DNA of 15,257 nucleotides, taken from contig JANYHP010000307.1 in assembly GCA_025359005.1 (NCBI GenBank), positions 1-15,257 of the forward strand, given 5' to 3'. Below are positions 1 through 6,860 of the stretch, in pieces. Position 1 is the stretch's first letter; every line of letters starts with the position of its first letter. The stretch is from Hyphomicrobiaceae bacterium (GTDB taxonomy: Bacteria > Pseudomonadota > Alphaproteobacteria > Rhizobiales > Hyphomicrobiaceae). The position numbers were made by a program, and so were the translations under genes. The notes below the pieces were generated by a model. It was not told the DNA's origin and did not search any database. It worked only from the letters and a program-made list of their open reading frames with translations.

Positions 1-29
1 AGCAAGCTCATGTTTCTAGTGTAGCTTTT

Positions 30-84
30 GCATCTGACGTTTGGTTGCGAGCCAGGCCGCGGGCGGGACCCAAACGTCAGATGC
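30..84. repeat. 15-bp perfect inverted repeat with 25-nt loop
   Basis: The arms at 30-44 and 70-84 are perfect reverse complements (left arm GCATCTGACGTTTGG). The repeat begins one base past the stop codon (88-86) that would end the full-length Uma2 gene on the minus strand, so it may form the 3' end of that transcript. Neither side carries a run of T, so it is not a standard intrinsic terminator. It could be a Rho-dependent or processed 3' end, or an insertion boundary. Confidence 0.6.
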
Positions 85-85
85 G

Positions 86-673
86 CTACGCTAGATGCGT
101 ATCGGCGTAGACGGCGTCGAGCGAGAGATCGAGATCGAGACTATCGAGACGGACGATGCCGGAGGCATCAATCGACTACGGGTCCACCGGCCAAGTCCCG
201 GCCCCATCCCTGCGCCAAACCTCGGCACGCCGCTGCACACTGTCCACAACCAGCATCTCCCGCACCGAAGGGATGGACGCGCACGACATGATCGCGCTTT
301 CGGTCTCGTCGTCGTTGCTCGGCGAGAGAACCTCGATGATCAGAACTGGATCATGAACGATGCCGTCACCCGGTTGAGGCGGCGGACCGCAGGTCACGAG
401 GAGATCTGGCACGCGAACGTTGGTGCGCCCGCGCACACGGGGCTTCACGCCAGCTTCTGTTATGACCCGGCACGGCAGTTTGCGTGCATCAATATGGTTT
501 CCGATGAGCCGGGCAAGCCGAGCCTGGATTAGCCCATGCGTCGGGCTCGCTGGCGCCATGGCGACGATGACACCGTCGATGAGCTGATGCTTGCCCGGCC
601 CGAGCCGCGTTGTCGACGCGAGAAACTCCTCGGCAGTGACAGGCGGGGGCATTCTCTGCGCCGTGACTGACAT
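86..673 (-). pseudogene. Uma2 family endonuclease-like gene interrupted by an in-frame amber codon
   Basis: The start ATG at 673 has a strong ribosome binding site (GGAGG, 8 nt upstream); an in-frame extension up to 967 exists but lacks this support. The protein reads 165 residues to a TAG at 178-176. It shows the Uma2 (DUF820) pattern: a PPPVTAEEFLA-type N-terminus, LIDGVIVAMAPASPTHG at about 31-47, VPDLLV with Asp90, LIIEVLSPSN with Glu114 and IPSVREMLVVD at about 134-144. Asp90 and Glu114 sit where this PD-(D/E)XK-like fold keeps its metal ligands. After the TAG the same frame continues for 29 codons, including LDSLDLDLSLDAVYADTHLA, then stops at 88-86. That tail resembles the usual Uma2 C-terminus and brings the length to the family's usual 190-200 residues. 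The gene therefore seems to have lost its last 29 residues to one base change. The function of most Uma2 proteins is unknown. The 165-residue product may still be made. Confidence 0.8.
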
Positions 674-995
674 GGCAAAATCCTCCGAAACCTCTCGTTC
701 AGCCGCCGCACACTGCAGGCCTTCGCACTGCTTCCGCACCAGGGCAATCTCCCCATGCCGCATCGGACGACCGTCGGGACGATTGAACTGATGGGCATCG
801 CTGGCGGCAACACTACCAAGTCGCTGAGGGATCACCGCAGAGATCACATTATCAGAAAAATAGCCCCTGTTGTGCTGGCTTTCATCGGACTTGGCAAAGA
901 ACTCTCGTGCTGGTTGATTGCGGATCAACGCGGCGATGCCCGGGGCATCACCACGTGCAGCGGACACAATCAGTCATTGACCCTCGCGCTCATCC
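674..995. other. Intergenic region with two short hairpins, no convincing gene
   Basis: This gap of about 320 bases lies between the end of the GNAT gene and the start of the Uma2 gene, both on the minus strand. The Uma2 frame stays open upstream to 967, but I recognise nothing in that extension and the ribosome binding site favours 673. Two small hairpins sit side by side: 913-918/924-929 (6 bp, 5-nt loop) and 935-940/944-949 (6 bp, 3-nt loop). Neither has a T-run. A possible -10 for Uma2 (GATAAT, minus strand, 853-848) lacks a good -35, so I do not call a promoter. Confidence 0.5.
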
Positions 996-1625
996 CTACA
1001 CCAACCCAACAAGATCGTGCGCCAGCGTCGGCTCGGTCGCACCGAACCGCTTCTGCGCCTGCAGCAGCGGCGACGGCCGCGCACGCGGCAAAGCAAAATG
1101 CCGAACCATATAGCGCCCATAAACAGGGCTCTCGTGCTCGCCGCCGCCGGTGGACTTGAAACCGGCCTTGGCAAGCACCTTGATCGACCCATGATTGTCC
1201 GGGCGTGTGCTGGCGACAATTTTGCATGCCGCTGTGAGATCGAACACTTGCACCGCCAGCCCCCGCACCGCCTCGGTCATGAGACCGCGATTCCAGGACG
1301 CTGGATCGAGATGATAGCCGAGTTCGAGCGTGCCATCGGCCTTCAGGCTGACCCCGATCAAGCCGATCGCCTGCGCATCAGCGCCCTGAGCCACGATAGT
1401 GAAGCCCAAGGCCTGCCCTGTCGCATTGCTGGCCCGCTGCAGAACAAGACGAGCGGCAACCGCCGATTCGCTGATGCCAACCTCAAACGTCGACGTCATC
1501 GTCGCCACCTCGGGCCGCCCGGCCCATGCCGCCATCGAGCATGCGTCCTCAATGCGCGGCCAGCGAAGCCACAGGCGCTGCGTTTCAATGCGGAAGACGT
1601 CGTCGCGGGTGAGGATCGGAAACAT
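996..1625 (-). CDS. GNAT family N-acetyltransferase (RimJ/RimL-like)
   Basis: This 209-residue protein has the GNAT pattern of the RimJ/RimL group. FRIETQRLWLRWPRIED is at 11-27, the acetyl-CoA-binding region WNRGLMTEAVRGLAVQVF at about 111-128, and a motif B-like stretch DNHGSIKVLAKAGF at about 143-156. Start 1625 is chosen because GGGAG lies 8 nt upstream; ATG 1640 and a far-upstream start at 1745 have weaker or no ribosome binding sites. The substrate cannot be told from sequence; relatives acetylate protein N-termini, antibiotics or small amines. An acetyltransferase next to rplU-rpmA (often followed by obgE) is a common alphaproteobacterial arrangement, so a ribosome-linked role is possible. 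An intrinsic terminator lies directly upstream, so expression would need read-through or its own promoter. The last 30 or so residues are a low-conservation tail. obgE does not follow here. Confidence 0.85.
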   Translation of the reverse strand: MFPILTRDDVFRIETQRLWLRWPRIEDACSMAAWAGRPEVATMTSTFEVGISESAVAARLVLQRASNATGQALGFTIVAQGADAQAIGLIGVSLKADGTLELGYHLDPASWNRGLMTEAVRGLAVQVFDLTAACKIVASTRPDNHGSIKVLAKAGFKSTGGGEHESPVYGRYMVRHFALPRARPSPLLQAQKRFGATEPTLAHDLVGLV

Positions 1626-1640
1626 GCGAGGCACTCCCAT

Positions 1641-1676
1641 AAGAAAAAGGGACTGTGGTCTGCCCACCGTCCCTTT
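1641..1676 (-). terminator. Intrinsic terminator after rpmA
   Basis: On the minus strand an 8-bp stem (1676-1669 with 1653-1646; AAAGGGAC/GTCCCTTT) is followed by one mismatch and a 4-bp inner stem (1667-1664 with 1658-1655), closing a 5-nt loop. The 3' arm runs straight into T-rich sequence (TTTTTCTT). This is a textbook Rho-independent terminator for the rplU-rpmA transcript. It ends about 15 nt before the GNAT start codon, so it could also act as an attenuator for that gene. Confidence 0.85.
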
Positions 1677-1746
1677 GGAGTGCTTCGGAGCCTGACCGCT
1701 GCGAACCGAATAGGGTCCTCGCAGGGTAATCGGACTTCGCTTCATT

Positions 1747-1771
1747 CCGCCGGTTCAGTGGGAACCGGCGG
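1747..1771. repeat. 10-bp perfect hairpin just after rpmA stop
   Basis: Arms 1747-1756 and 1762-1771 (CCGCCGGTTC/GAACCGGCGG) enclose a 5-nt loop. It lies 16 nt past the rpmA stop codon on the minus strand and about 70 bases before the intrinsic terminator. There is no T-run, so it more likely protects the mRNA 3' end or causes pausing than terminates by itself. Confidence 0.7.
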
Positions 1772-1787
1772 TTAGCGACCCGTCCGG

Positions 1788-2060
1788 TTATTCGGCTGCT
1801 TCGAGTTTTGCGGGCTCAATTGAGATGAACACCCGGCCGTTACGTTTGGTGGCGAACTTGACGGTGCCGTTACACGTTGCGAACAGGGTGTGGTCCGTGC
1901 CCATCCCGACGTTCGGTCCCGCGTGCACCTTGGTGCCGCGCTGACGCACGAGAATGTTGCCTGAAACGACGGCTTGGCCGCCGTAGCGCTTCACGCCAAG
2001 CATCTTTGGATTGCTATCGCGACCGTTGCGTGTCGAGCCGCCAGCTTTTTTGTGTGCCAT
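1788..2060 (-). CDS. rpmA: 50S ribosomal protein L27
   Basis: This complete 90-residue protein begins MAHKKAGGSTRNGRDS, the L27 N-terminus that reaches toward the peptidyl-transferase centre. It continues with the conserved LGVKRYGGQAVVSGNILVRQRGT and HAGPNVGMGTDHTLFA stretches. Length and start are normal. It follows rplU by 27 nt in the same direction, the standard ribosomal pair, and should share the promoter at 2609-2581. Transcription probably ends at the terminator at 1676-1641. No N-terminal extension of the firmicute type that needs cleavage is present. Confidence 0.98.
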   Translation of the reverse strand: MAHKKAGGSTRNGRDSNPKMLGVKRYGGQAVVSGNILVRQRGTKVHAGPNVGMGTDHTLFATCNGTVKFATKRNGRVFISIEPAKLEAAE

Positions 2061-2087
2061 GGTTTTGTGTCCTCAGCTTGTGGCGTC

Positions 2088-2399
2088 TTAACCCGAAATA
2101 CCGGTGATTTTCACTGTCGTCAGTTCCTGACGATGGCCGCGTTTGCGACGCGAGTTCTTGCGGCGGCGCTTCTTGAAGGCGATCACCTTCGGTCCGCGTC
2201 CCTGCTCCACCACTTCGGCGGTAACGGTCGCACCGGCCAGAAAAGGCGCACCGATCTTGATGCCGGCGTCACCGCCGACCATCAGCACATCCTTGAATTC
2301 AACTGTTGCACCGGCACCGCCGGCGACTTTTTCAATTTCCAGAACGTCATTGGCGGCGACGCGATATTGCTTGCCGCCTGTCTTTATGACAGCGTACAT
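2088..2399 (-). CDS. rplU: 50S ribosomal protein L21
   Basis: This 103-residue protein begins MYAVIKTGGKQYRV and has the family's basic C-terminal stretch FKKRRRKNSRRKRGHRQ followed by LTTVKITGI. L21 binds 23S rRNA in the large subunit. It is the first gene of the rplU-rpmA operon. A strong predicted promoter about 180 nt upstream gives the mRNA a leader of roughly 175 nt. Confidence 0.98.
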   Translation of the reverse strand: MYAVIKTGGKQYRVAANDVLEIEKVAGGAGATVEFKDVLMVGGDAGIKIGAPFLAGATVTAEVVEQGRGPKVIAFKKRRRKNSRRKRGHRQELTTVKITGISG

Positions 2400-2548
2400 C
2401 GTTGTTATCCTTGTTTATTTTCGCCTTTCAGCGAAGTCTTCCGCGCCCTGCGGCTCCGCCCAGACGCCACCGTCACCGACGATGGGGAGCAGATTTGGCG
2501 AAGACCTGATCGGCAGTCTTCTTGGCCTCGGACAGCGACGTTCACGCC

Positions 2549-2565
2549 CCGGAAATCTCTTCCGG
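2549..2565 (-). other. Hairpin in the rplU 5' leader
   Basis: A 6-bp stem (CCGGAA at 2549-2554 with TTCCGG at 2560-2565, 5-nt loop) lies within the first 25 nt of the predicted rplU mRNA. A second possible stem is at 2500-2505/2516-2521 with a 10-nt loop. Ribosomal protein leaders are sometimes bound by their own product, but I do not recognise a known L21 leader motif here. Confidence 0.4.
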
Positions 2566-2580
2566 CTCGTTTCAGCTGCG

Positions 2581-2609
2581 CTTATGATGTTTTGACGCTG
2601 CAAAGTCAA
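2581..2609 (-). promoter_or_regulatory. Sigma-70-type promoter for rplU-rpmA
   Basis: On the minus strand, -35 TTGACT at 2609-2604 and -10 CATAAG at 2586-2581 are separated by exactly 17 bp. The match is 5 of 6 and 4 of 6 to consensus. Transcription would start near 2574. The promoter lies just past the 3' end of the serine hydrolase gene and points into rplU. Confidence 0.7.
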
Positions 2610-2635
2610 ATTCAAAGTCGTTGCCTCCGTGCCGA

Positions 2636-3753
2636 TCAGACCTCCCAGCTTTTGACCGCACGCGCCATCTGCCACATGAGGAGATCCAACGGCTCCACCA
2701 GCCCTGAGGACGGGCCCCCGGAATTGACCAACGCCGCCCAACTGAAACCACTGTGCGTCCGAACCACGATACTGGTCGTGCCGGGCAGTACACCTGCGTG
2801 CCACCAGTTGCCACGGGCGTTGACAACCCACCCGTGTGCATAGTCGGCCTTGGCACGCCAAGGCGTGGTCATAGTCCTGACGCTGTCCGGCGCCAGCAAC
2901 GCGGGGGATGCCGCTCCGTCCATATGGCTGAGGACCCCGACGAGGTCCGCAGCAGTTGCAACCCAGCCGCCATGCGCATCCATGCGCGCGACGTTCATCC
3001 CATAAGGATCGCCAGCGCCGGCTGCGTGATAGCGCACTTCGTTGTGAAGTCGTTCGGCACGCGTGTTGCGGCCAACTTCGGTCGCGGTTGCCCCGGCGGG
3101 ACGGAGCACGGCCGCGGCGACATGGACCGCATAAGGCCGCGATGTCACAGCTTCGATCACCCGCCCGAGCAGGCAGTAGCCGAAATTCGAGTAGGCATAA
3201 GCGGTGCCGGGCGCGGTGCTCAATGGCTGCGTGCGGAGCGTGGTTGCAATCAACTGCGCGTGTCCCAGGGTTGGTGCCCGGAACATCGGATCGTTGCCGT
3301 CGTTCGTCCATCCACCCGCGGTATGCGTCAGCAAGTGCTCAACCGTGATCTCCGCGACGCGCGATCCCGAAGGCAACTTGCCGTACCGATCGCCGAGGAT
3401 GCCACCGGCACCGAAAACACGGTCGACCAGCCGCAGTTTTCCCTGCTCGATAAGCTGGAAAACGGCAATGGCCGTTATCGGTTTGGAGGCGCTCGCGATG
3501 CGAAAGCGACTGTCCGTCGACAGCGACGCTTGCGTGGTCTCGTCGGCAACCCCGTATGCAGCGTTATGGACGATATGCCCGTGTCGGGCATAGCAGACCG
3601 CCAGGCCCGGAACGTCTCCGCTGCCGCCTGCATCGCCACTCGTTCGGTTGCATCGGGGGCGAGCGCGGTCTGAGCCTCGCCCTTTTTGGGACCCAGCACA
3701 CCCGCCGCCGTGACAAGTCCACCGACGATCATGGTACGGCGATCATACGGCAT
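2636..3753 (-). pseudogene. Serine hydrolase (class C beta-lactamase / esterase type) with a one-base frameshift
   Basis: ATG 3753 has a strong ribosome binding site (AAGGAG, 6 nt spacing) and starts MPYDRRTMIVGGLVTAAGVLG, a likely twin-arginine signal, so the product should be exported. That frame reads to about 3620 and then loses sense. One frame over, from about 3618 down to 2636, the protein is a clear beta-lactamase-fold serine hydrolase: GDVPGLAV, then SASK (SxxK nucleophile motif, 3493-3482), YSN (YxN motif, 3193-3185) and HAG (third motif, 2800-2792). In the second frame there is no ATG, GTG or TTG between a TGA at 3745-3743 and a TTG at 3376, which lies past the SxxK, so the two parts belong to one gene. 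Restoring one G near 3617-3621 gives a 372-residue protein reading VAMQAAAGDVPGLAV. Likely roles are peptidase, esterase or D-aminopeptidase; true beta-lactamase activity cannot be inferred. It lies 82 bases after aat. Confidence 0.85.
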
Positions 3754-3811
3754 GACCTGCTCCTTCCCGCCTCGATGTGCCCCGGTCCGCTCAGGCACTG
3801 CAGCAACAAGC

Positions 3812-3827
3812 CACCGGAGAGCCGGTG
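3812..3827 (-). terminator. Possible weak terminator after aat
   Basis: On the minus strand a 6-bp GC stem CACCGG/CCGGTG with a 4-nt loop starts 8 nt past the aat stop and is followed by GCTTGTTG. The T content is poor, so termination would be partial at best. Confidence 0.35.
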
Positions 3828-3835
3828 CGCGCGAA

Positions 3836-4516
3836 TTACCCCGCCGTCTGCGCTGCGGCGATGATGGCGAGAATCTCAGCACCAGTGACCGTTGGCGACA
3901 ATCGATGGAACTGGCCGGTGGCCCCGAGGGCCCGTTCCAGCTGCTCGTGAAATTCAGCGCGGTTGATCTCCACGGTGCCGAATTGCCGCAAATGATCGGT
4001 GACGAACTGGCAATCAAGCAAGCTGTAACCGCCATAGATCAGGCGCGCCGAGAGGTAGGTGAGGGCGACTTTGCTCGCGTCCCGCTCCGTCGAGAACATA
4101 CTTTCGCCGAAGAATGCGCCACCCAGCGACACGCCGTAGAGGCCGCCCACCATGTGACCATCTCGCCACGTTTCGATCGTGTGGCAGTAGCCCATCCTGA
4201 AAAGCTGGCCGCACAACGCGCGGATCTTGTCGTTGATCCACGTGGTCTGGCGCCCGGGCCGGGCCGCCCCGCAGCCGGCGATCACCGCATCGAACGCATG
4301 ATCCACCCGCACCTCGAAGAGGCCCTGGCGGATGGTACGCCCGAGGCGACCCGGTACGTGCATGCACGTCAGCGGCAGAATGCCCCGCCGCTCCGGTTCG
4401 ATCCAGTACAGCGCGGGATCGTCTGCCGCCTCCGCCATCGGGAAGATGCCGCAGGCATAGGCTTTCAGCAGCACTTCCGGCGTGATTTCAAGGGCGATGT
4501 CGTCGCGCGATGCCAT
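3836..4516 (-). CDS. aat: Leucyl/phenylalanyl-tRNA-protein transferase
   Basis: This 226-residue cytoplasmic enzyme moves Leu or Phe from its tRNA to the N-terminal Arg or Lys of a protein, marking it for ClpS/ClpAP degradation (N-end rule). The family signature is complete: LLKAYACGIFPMAE at 16-29, LYWIEPERRGILPL at about 36-49, then GHMVGGLYGVSLGGAFFGESMFS and the LLDCQF.TDHLRQFG region. Start 4516 fits the family's usual N-terminus; the in-frame extension to 4597 does not look like protein of this family. The ribosome binding site is only a weak GAGG 11 nt upstream. It follows sfsA in the same direction but with a 311-base gap, so it probably has its own promoter, which I could not pin down. 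Confidence 0.96.
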   Translation of the reverse strand: MASRDDIALEITPEVLLKAYACGIFPMAEAADDPALYWIEPERRGILPLTCMHVPGRLGRTIRQGLFEVRVDHAFDAVIAGCGAARPGRQTTWINDKIRALCGQLFRMGYCHTIETWRDGHMVGGLYGVSLGGAFFGESMFSTERDASKVALTYLSARLIYGGYSLLDCQFVTDHLRQFGTVEINRAEFHEQLERALGATGQFHRLSPTVTGAEILAIIAAAQTAG

Positions 4517-4827
4517 GCGATGGGATGCCTCTGGCAGGGGAAGCCTGGAGCATTTTCCGGTTAAGTGGGGCCCGGTTAACCACAAAAAATGCGACAATCG
4601 AAAGAGTCCGGAACGCGTGTCCGATCCACAACGCGTGGAGAGCGCTCTGGGCCGAAAACAACGCCAACGGTTGCCGCGCTATGATAGGTCCGATACCAGG
4701 ATTGCGACGCCTTTGCGAGTGGACCACCACATCACGCCCGCCGCTGCGGCCGAACAGCCACGGTGGCACCGCCGGCCGTTGTGTCCATTGTGACTTTTTT
4801 TGTCGACACGCCCTCCCTTGGCCCAAG
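4517..4827. other. Intergenic region between sfsA and aat, with an 8-bp direct repeat
   Basis: This 311-base gap holds no convincing gene; the in-frame extension of aat and other open frames here do not resemble proteins. The word CCGGTTAA occurs at 4557-4564 and 4572-4579, 41-63 bases upstream of the aat start, and could be a regulator site. The two TTAA cores are 11 bases apart, not the 7 expected for a CtrA site. ACGCGT occurs twice, near 4613 and 4631. No intrinsic terminator follows sfsA: an A-run, not a T-run, is found on its transcript strand near 4794-4801. Confidence 0.45.
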
Positions 4828-5541
4828 CTAATCCTTGATCGGCACGAGCTTATCGACTCCGATGGCCTGCGTGGTCATTGCGCAGCGCACGGCCAGCATC
4901 TCGACGCCCGCCGCGCGCGCCAGATCGAACGCGGCGCCGTAGGTCGCGTCCACGTCGCGCGCCAACGACAGCGCGGTCACATCGTCGCGTTGAATGAGAA
5001 AGATCATCACGGCCCGGTGGCCCTCACGCACCATGTCCGAAAGCTCTGCAAGGTGCTTGGCGCCGCGTTCGGTGACACTGTCGGGAAACTCGGCACGGCC
5101 CGCCCGGCGCGACATGTGCACATTCTTGATCTCGACGTAGCACTTGGGCTTCACCGGGTCCGTCAGCAGGATATCGATGCGTGAGTTCTTGCCGTACTTC
5201 TTTTCGCGCTCCAGCGTTGCGTAGCCGCCCAGCGACTGCAACCGACCAGCCGTGATCGCCTCGGCGACAATCCTGTTGGGATGGCTCGTGTTCACGCCGA
5301 CCAACGCCGGCCCTTTGCCGAGATCATGGGCGACCAGCTCCCAGGTGTGCTTGTATTTGCGCGTCACACTGTCTGAGGTGGACACCCACACTGTCTGCCC
5401 CGGTTCCTTGAGGCCCATCATCGAGCCCGTATTCGGGCAGGTGGCGGTGATGGTGCTGCCATCGTCGAGCCGGATATCGGCCAGAAACCGCTTGTAGCGC
5501 TGGATCAGCGTGCCGCGCAGCAGCGGGGTGGGAAAGTCCAT
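4828..5541 (-). CDS. sfsA: SfsA family DNA-binding / nuclease-like protein
   Basis: This 237-residue protein has the usual SfsA length. Family features are an OB-like N-terminal part (MDFPTPLLRGTLIQRYKRFL), CPNTGSMMGL at about 35-44, and a PD-(D/E)XK-like core with RIDILL (Asp123) and YVEIKNV (Glu137, Lys139), followed by EFPDSVTERGAKHLAEL. In E. coli SfsA is known as sugar fermentation stimulation protein and binds DNA; its true role is unsettled, and the core suggests a nuclease. Start 5541 matches family N-termini; the in-frame extension to 5727 does not. The ribosome binding site (AAGGA) is 11 nt away, rather far. It is divergent from the glycosyltransferase gene, with 251 bases between them. 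Confidence 0.94.
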   Translation of the reverse strand: MDFPTPLLRGTLIQRYKRFLADIRLDDGSTITATCPNTGSMMGLKEPGQTVWVSTSDSVTRKYKHTWELVAHDLGKGPALVGVNTSHPNRIVAEAITAGRLQSLGGYATLEREKKYGKNSRIDILLTDPVKPKCYVEIKNVHMSRRAGRAEFPDSVTERGAKHLAELSDMVREGHRAVMIFLIQRDDVTALSLARDVDATYGAAFDLARAAGVEMLAVRCAMTTQAIGVDKLVPIKD

Positions 5542-5792
5542 GGCGGGCGTGGTCCTTGTAACGTCGTCAACAGTTGCCCCGGCAATCTCAGGTCCGCGTC
5601 GGCCCTCCCAGCGCATTCGGTGCGTTGGAAGGCAACACGCCTGCGCGTCCCCGCAGCCTCCGTACTGTGCCGGCTGAGACGCGGCTCCTGCGTGCTCAGT
5701 TTTCGTCGAGACGACGCCAGGATGCAATCCGCACGCGATCGGGTATAAGCGTCGCCGGGGACAGCAGCCAAGTACGGACTTTCGAGCGGCGC
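5542..5792. other. Divergent intergenic region between sfsA and the glycosyltransferase
   Basis: This 251-base region must hold promoters for both directions. A TATAAG at 5744-5749 (plus strand) is a possible -10 for the glycosyltransferase, but no good -35 lies at the right distance. I could not assign a promoter for sfsA. No operator-like repeat stood out. Confidence 0.4.
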
Positions 5793-6824
5793 ATGCGCAT
5801 TCTGCAGGTGATGGCGGGAGCCGGCAACGGCGGTGCCGAGACCTATTCGACCGACATGATGCTGTCGCTTCACGCAGAAGGGATCGCGCAGTGCGTGGTG
5901 GTGCCGCAGCACTCGATCCACTGCGCGCGCCTGTCCGAAGCGGGCCTGGACGTGGACACCTCCGTGCTGGGCGTGCCGTTCGGCCCGCTCAGGCGTTGGC
6001 GCATGGGCCGGCTCATCGACAGGGTCAAGCCAGACCTGATCCACTGCTGGATGCGGCGCGCAGCCAGCCTCGTGGCCCCACAGCCCCTCCCGGTGATCGG
6101 CTGGTTCGGCGGCTACTACGATCCCGCGGCCTTTCGCGCGGCCAGCCACTTCGTCGGCGTTACCGAGGGAATCGTCGCACATATGGTGGAAAATGGCGTG
6201 CCGGCCGCACGCGCCCACTACGTGCCGACCTTCCCCGTGATCGAGGACGCGGCGCCGGCACGTCGTGCCGCACTCGACACGCCGGCCGATGCGACCGTGC
6301 TGCTGGCACTGTCTCGGCTGCACGAAAAAAAGGGCCTCGACGTACTGCTGCGCGCGCTGGTGGATCTTCCCGGCGCCATTGCATGGCTGGCCGGCGACGG
6401 ACCGCTGGAGGCAGAACTCAAGGCGTTGGCCACAGCGCTCGGTGTCGCCGATCGGGTGCGTTGGCTTGGTTGGCGCACCGACCGCGGCGCGTTGCTGGCC
6501 GCCGCCGACGTCTGCGTCATGCCGTCCCGGTGGGAGCCATTTGGCAATGTGATGCTGGAAGCGTGGGCTGCGGCGACGCCGCTTGTGGTAGCCGCCGCGC
6601 AGGGGCCAAAGGCACTGATCCGCGACGGCGAAAATGGCATGATTGTCGCGATTGACGATGTCGCCGCCCTGCGGACAGCCTTGGCGCGGGTGATCGCCGA
6701 GCCGGATCTCCGGGCAACGATTGTGGCCGGAGGCCTTGGCGACTATCGTCGGCGCTTCACGCGGGAGGCGGTGACGGCGCGGATGGCGGCCCTCTACGGG
6801 CGGATCATCGCCGAGGGTCGCTGA
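5793..6824 (+). CDS. Glycosyltransferase family 4 (GT-B fold)
   Basis: This 343-residue cytoplasmic or membrane-peripheral enzyme transfers a sugar from a nucleotide donor. It begins MRILQVMAGAGNGGAETYST, the glycine-rich acceptor-side loop of GT4 enzymes. The C-terminal donor domain has LALSRLHEKKGLDVLLRAL (171-189), LAGDGPLEAEL (199-209) and the E-x7-E motif EPFGNVMLE (Glu248 and Glu256) followed by GPKALIRDGENG. Start 5793 is chosen because the GT4 N-terminal strand begins there; the open frame extends upstream to 5574 but looks non-coding. There is no strong ribosome binding site. The next gene begins 36 bases later, so the two may be co-transcribed. Substrate and product are unknown; surface polysaccharide or lipopolysaccharide synthesis is the usual role for relatives. 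Confidence 0.9.
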   Translation: MRILQVMAGAGNGGAETYSTDMMLSLHAEGIAQCVVVPQHSIHCARLSEAGLDVDTSVLGVPFGPLRRWRMGRLIDRVKPDLIHCWMRRAASLVAPQPLPVIGWFGGYYDPAAFRAASHFVGVTEGIVAHMVENGVPAARAHYVPTFPVIEDAAPARRAALDTPADATVLLALSRLHEKKGLDVLLRALVDLPGAIAWLAGDGPLEAELKALATALGVADRVRWLGWRTDRGALLAAADVCVMPSRWEPFGNVMLEAWAAATPLVVAAAQGPKALIRDGENGMIVAIDDVAALRTALARVIAEPDLRATIVAGGLGDYRRRFTREAVTARMAALYGRIIAEGR

Positions 6825-6860
6825 CCTCTCCGCATCGACAGACATCCAGGAGCATTGACG

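Noticed and set aside
674..967. A longer N-terminus or separate gene upstream of Uma2
   Set aside because: The frame is open but resembles nothing I know, and the strong ribosome binding site points to ATG 673.
4557..4579. A CtrA binding site upstream of aat
   Set aside because: The two TTAA cores are 11 bases apart; CtrA sites need about 7. Only a short direct repeat is supported.
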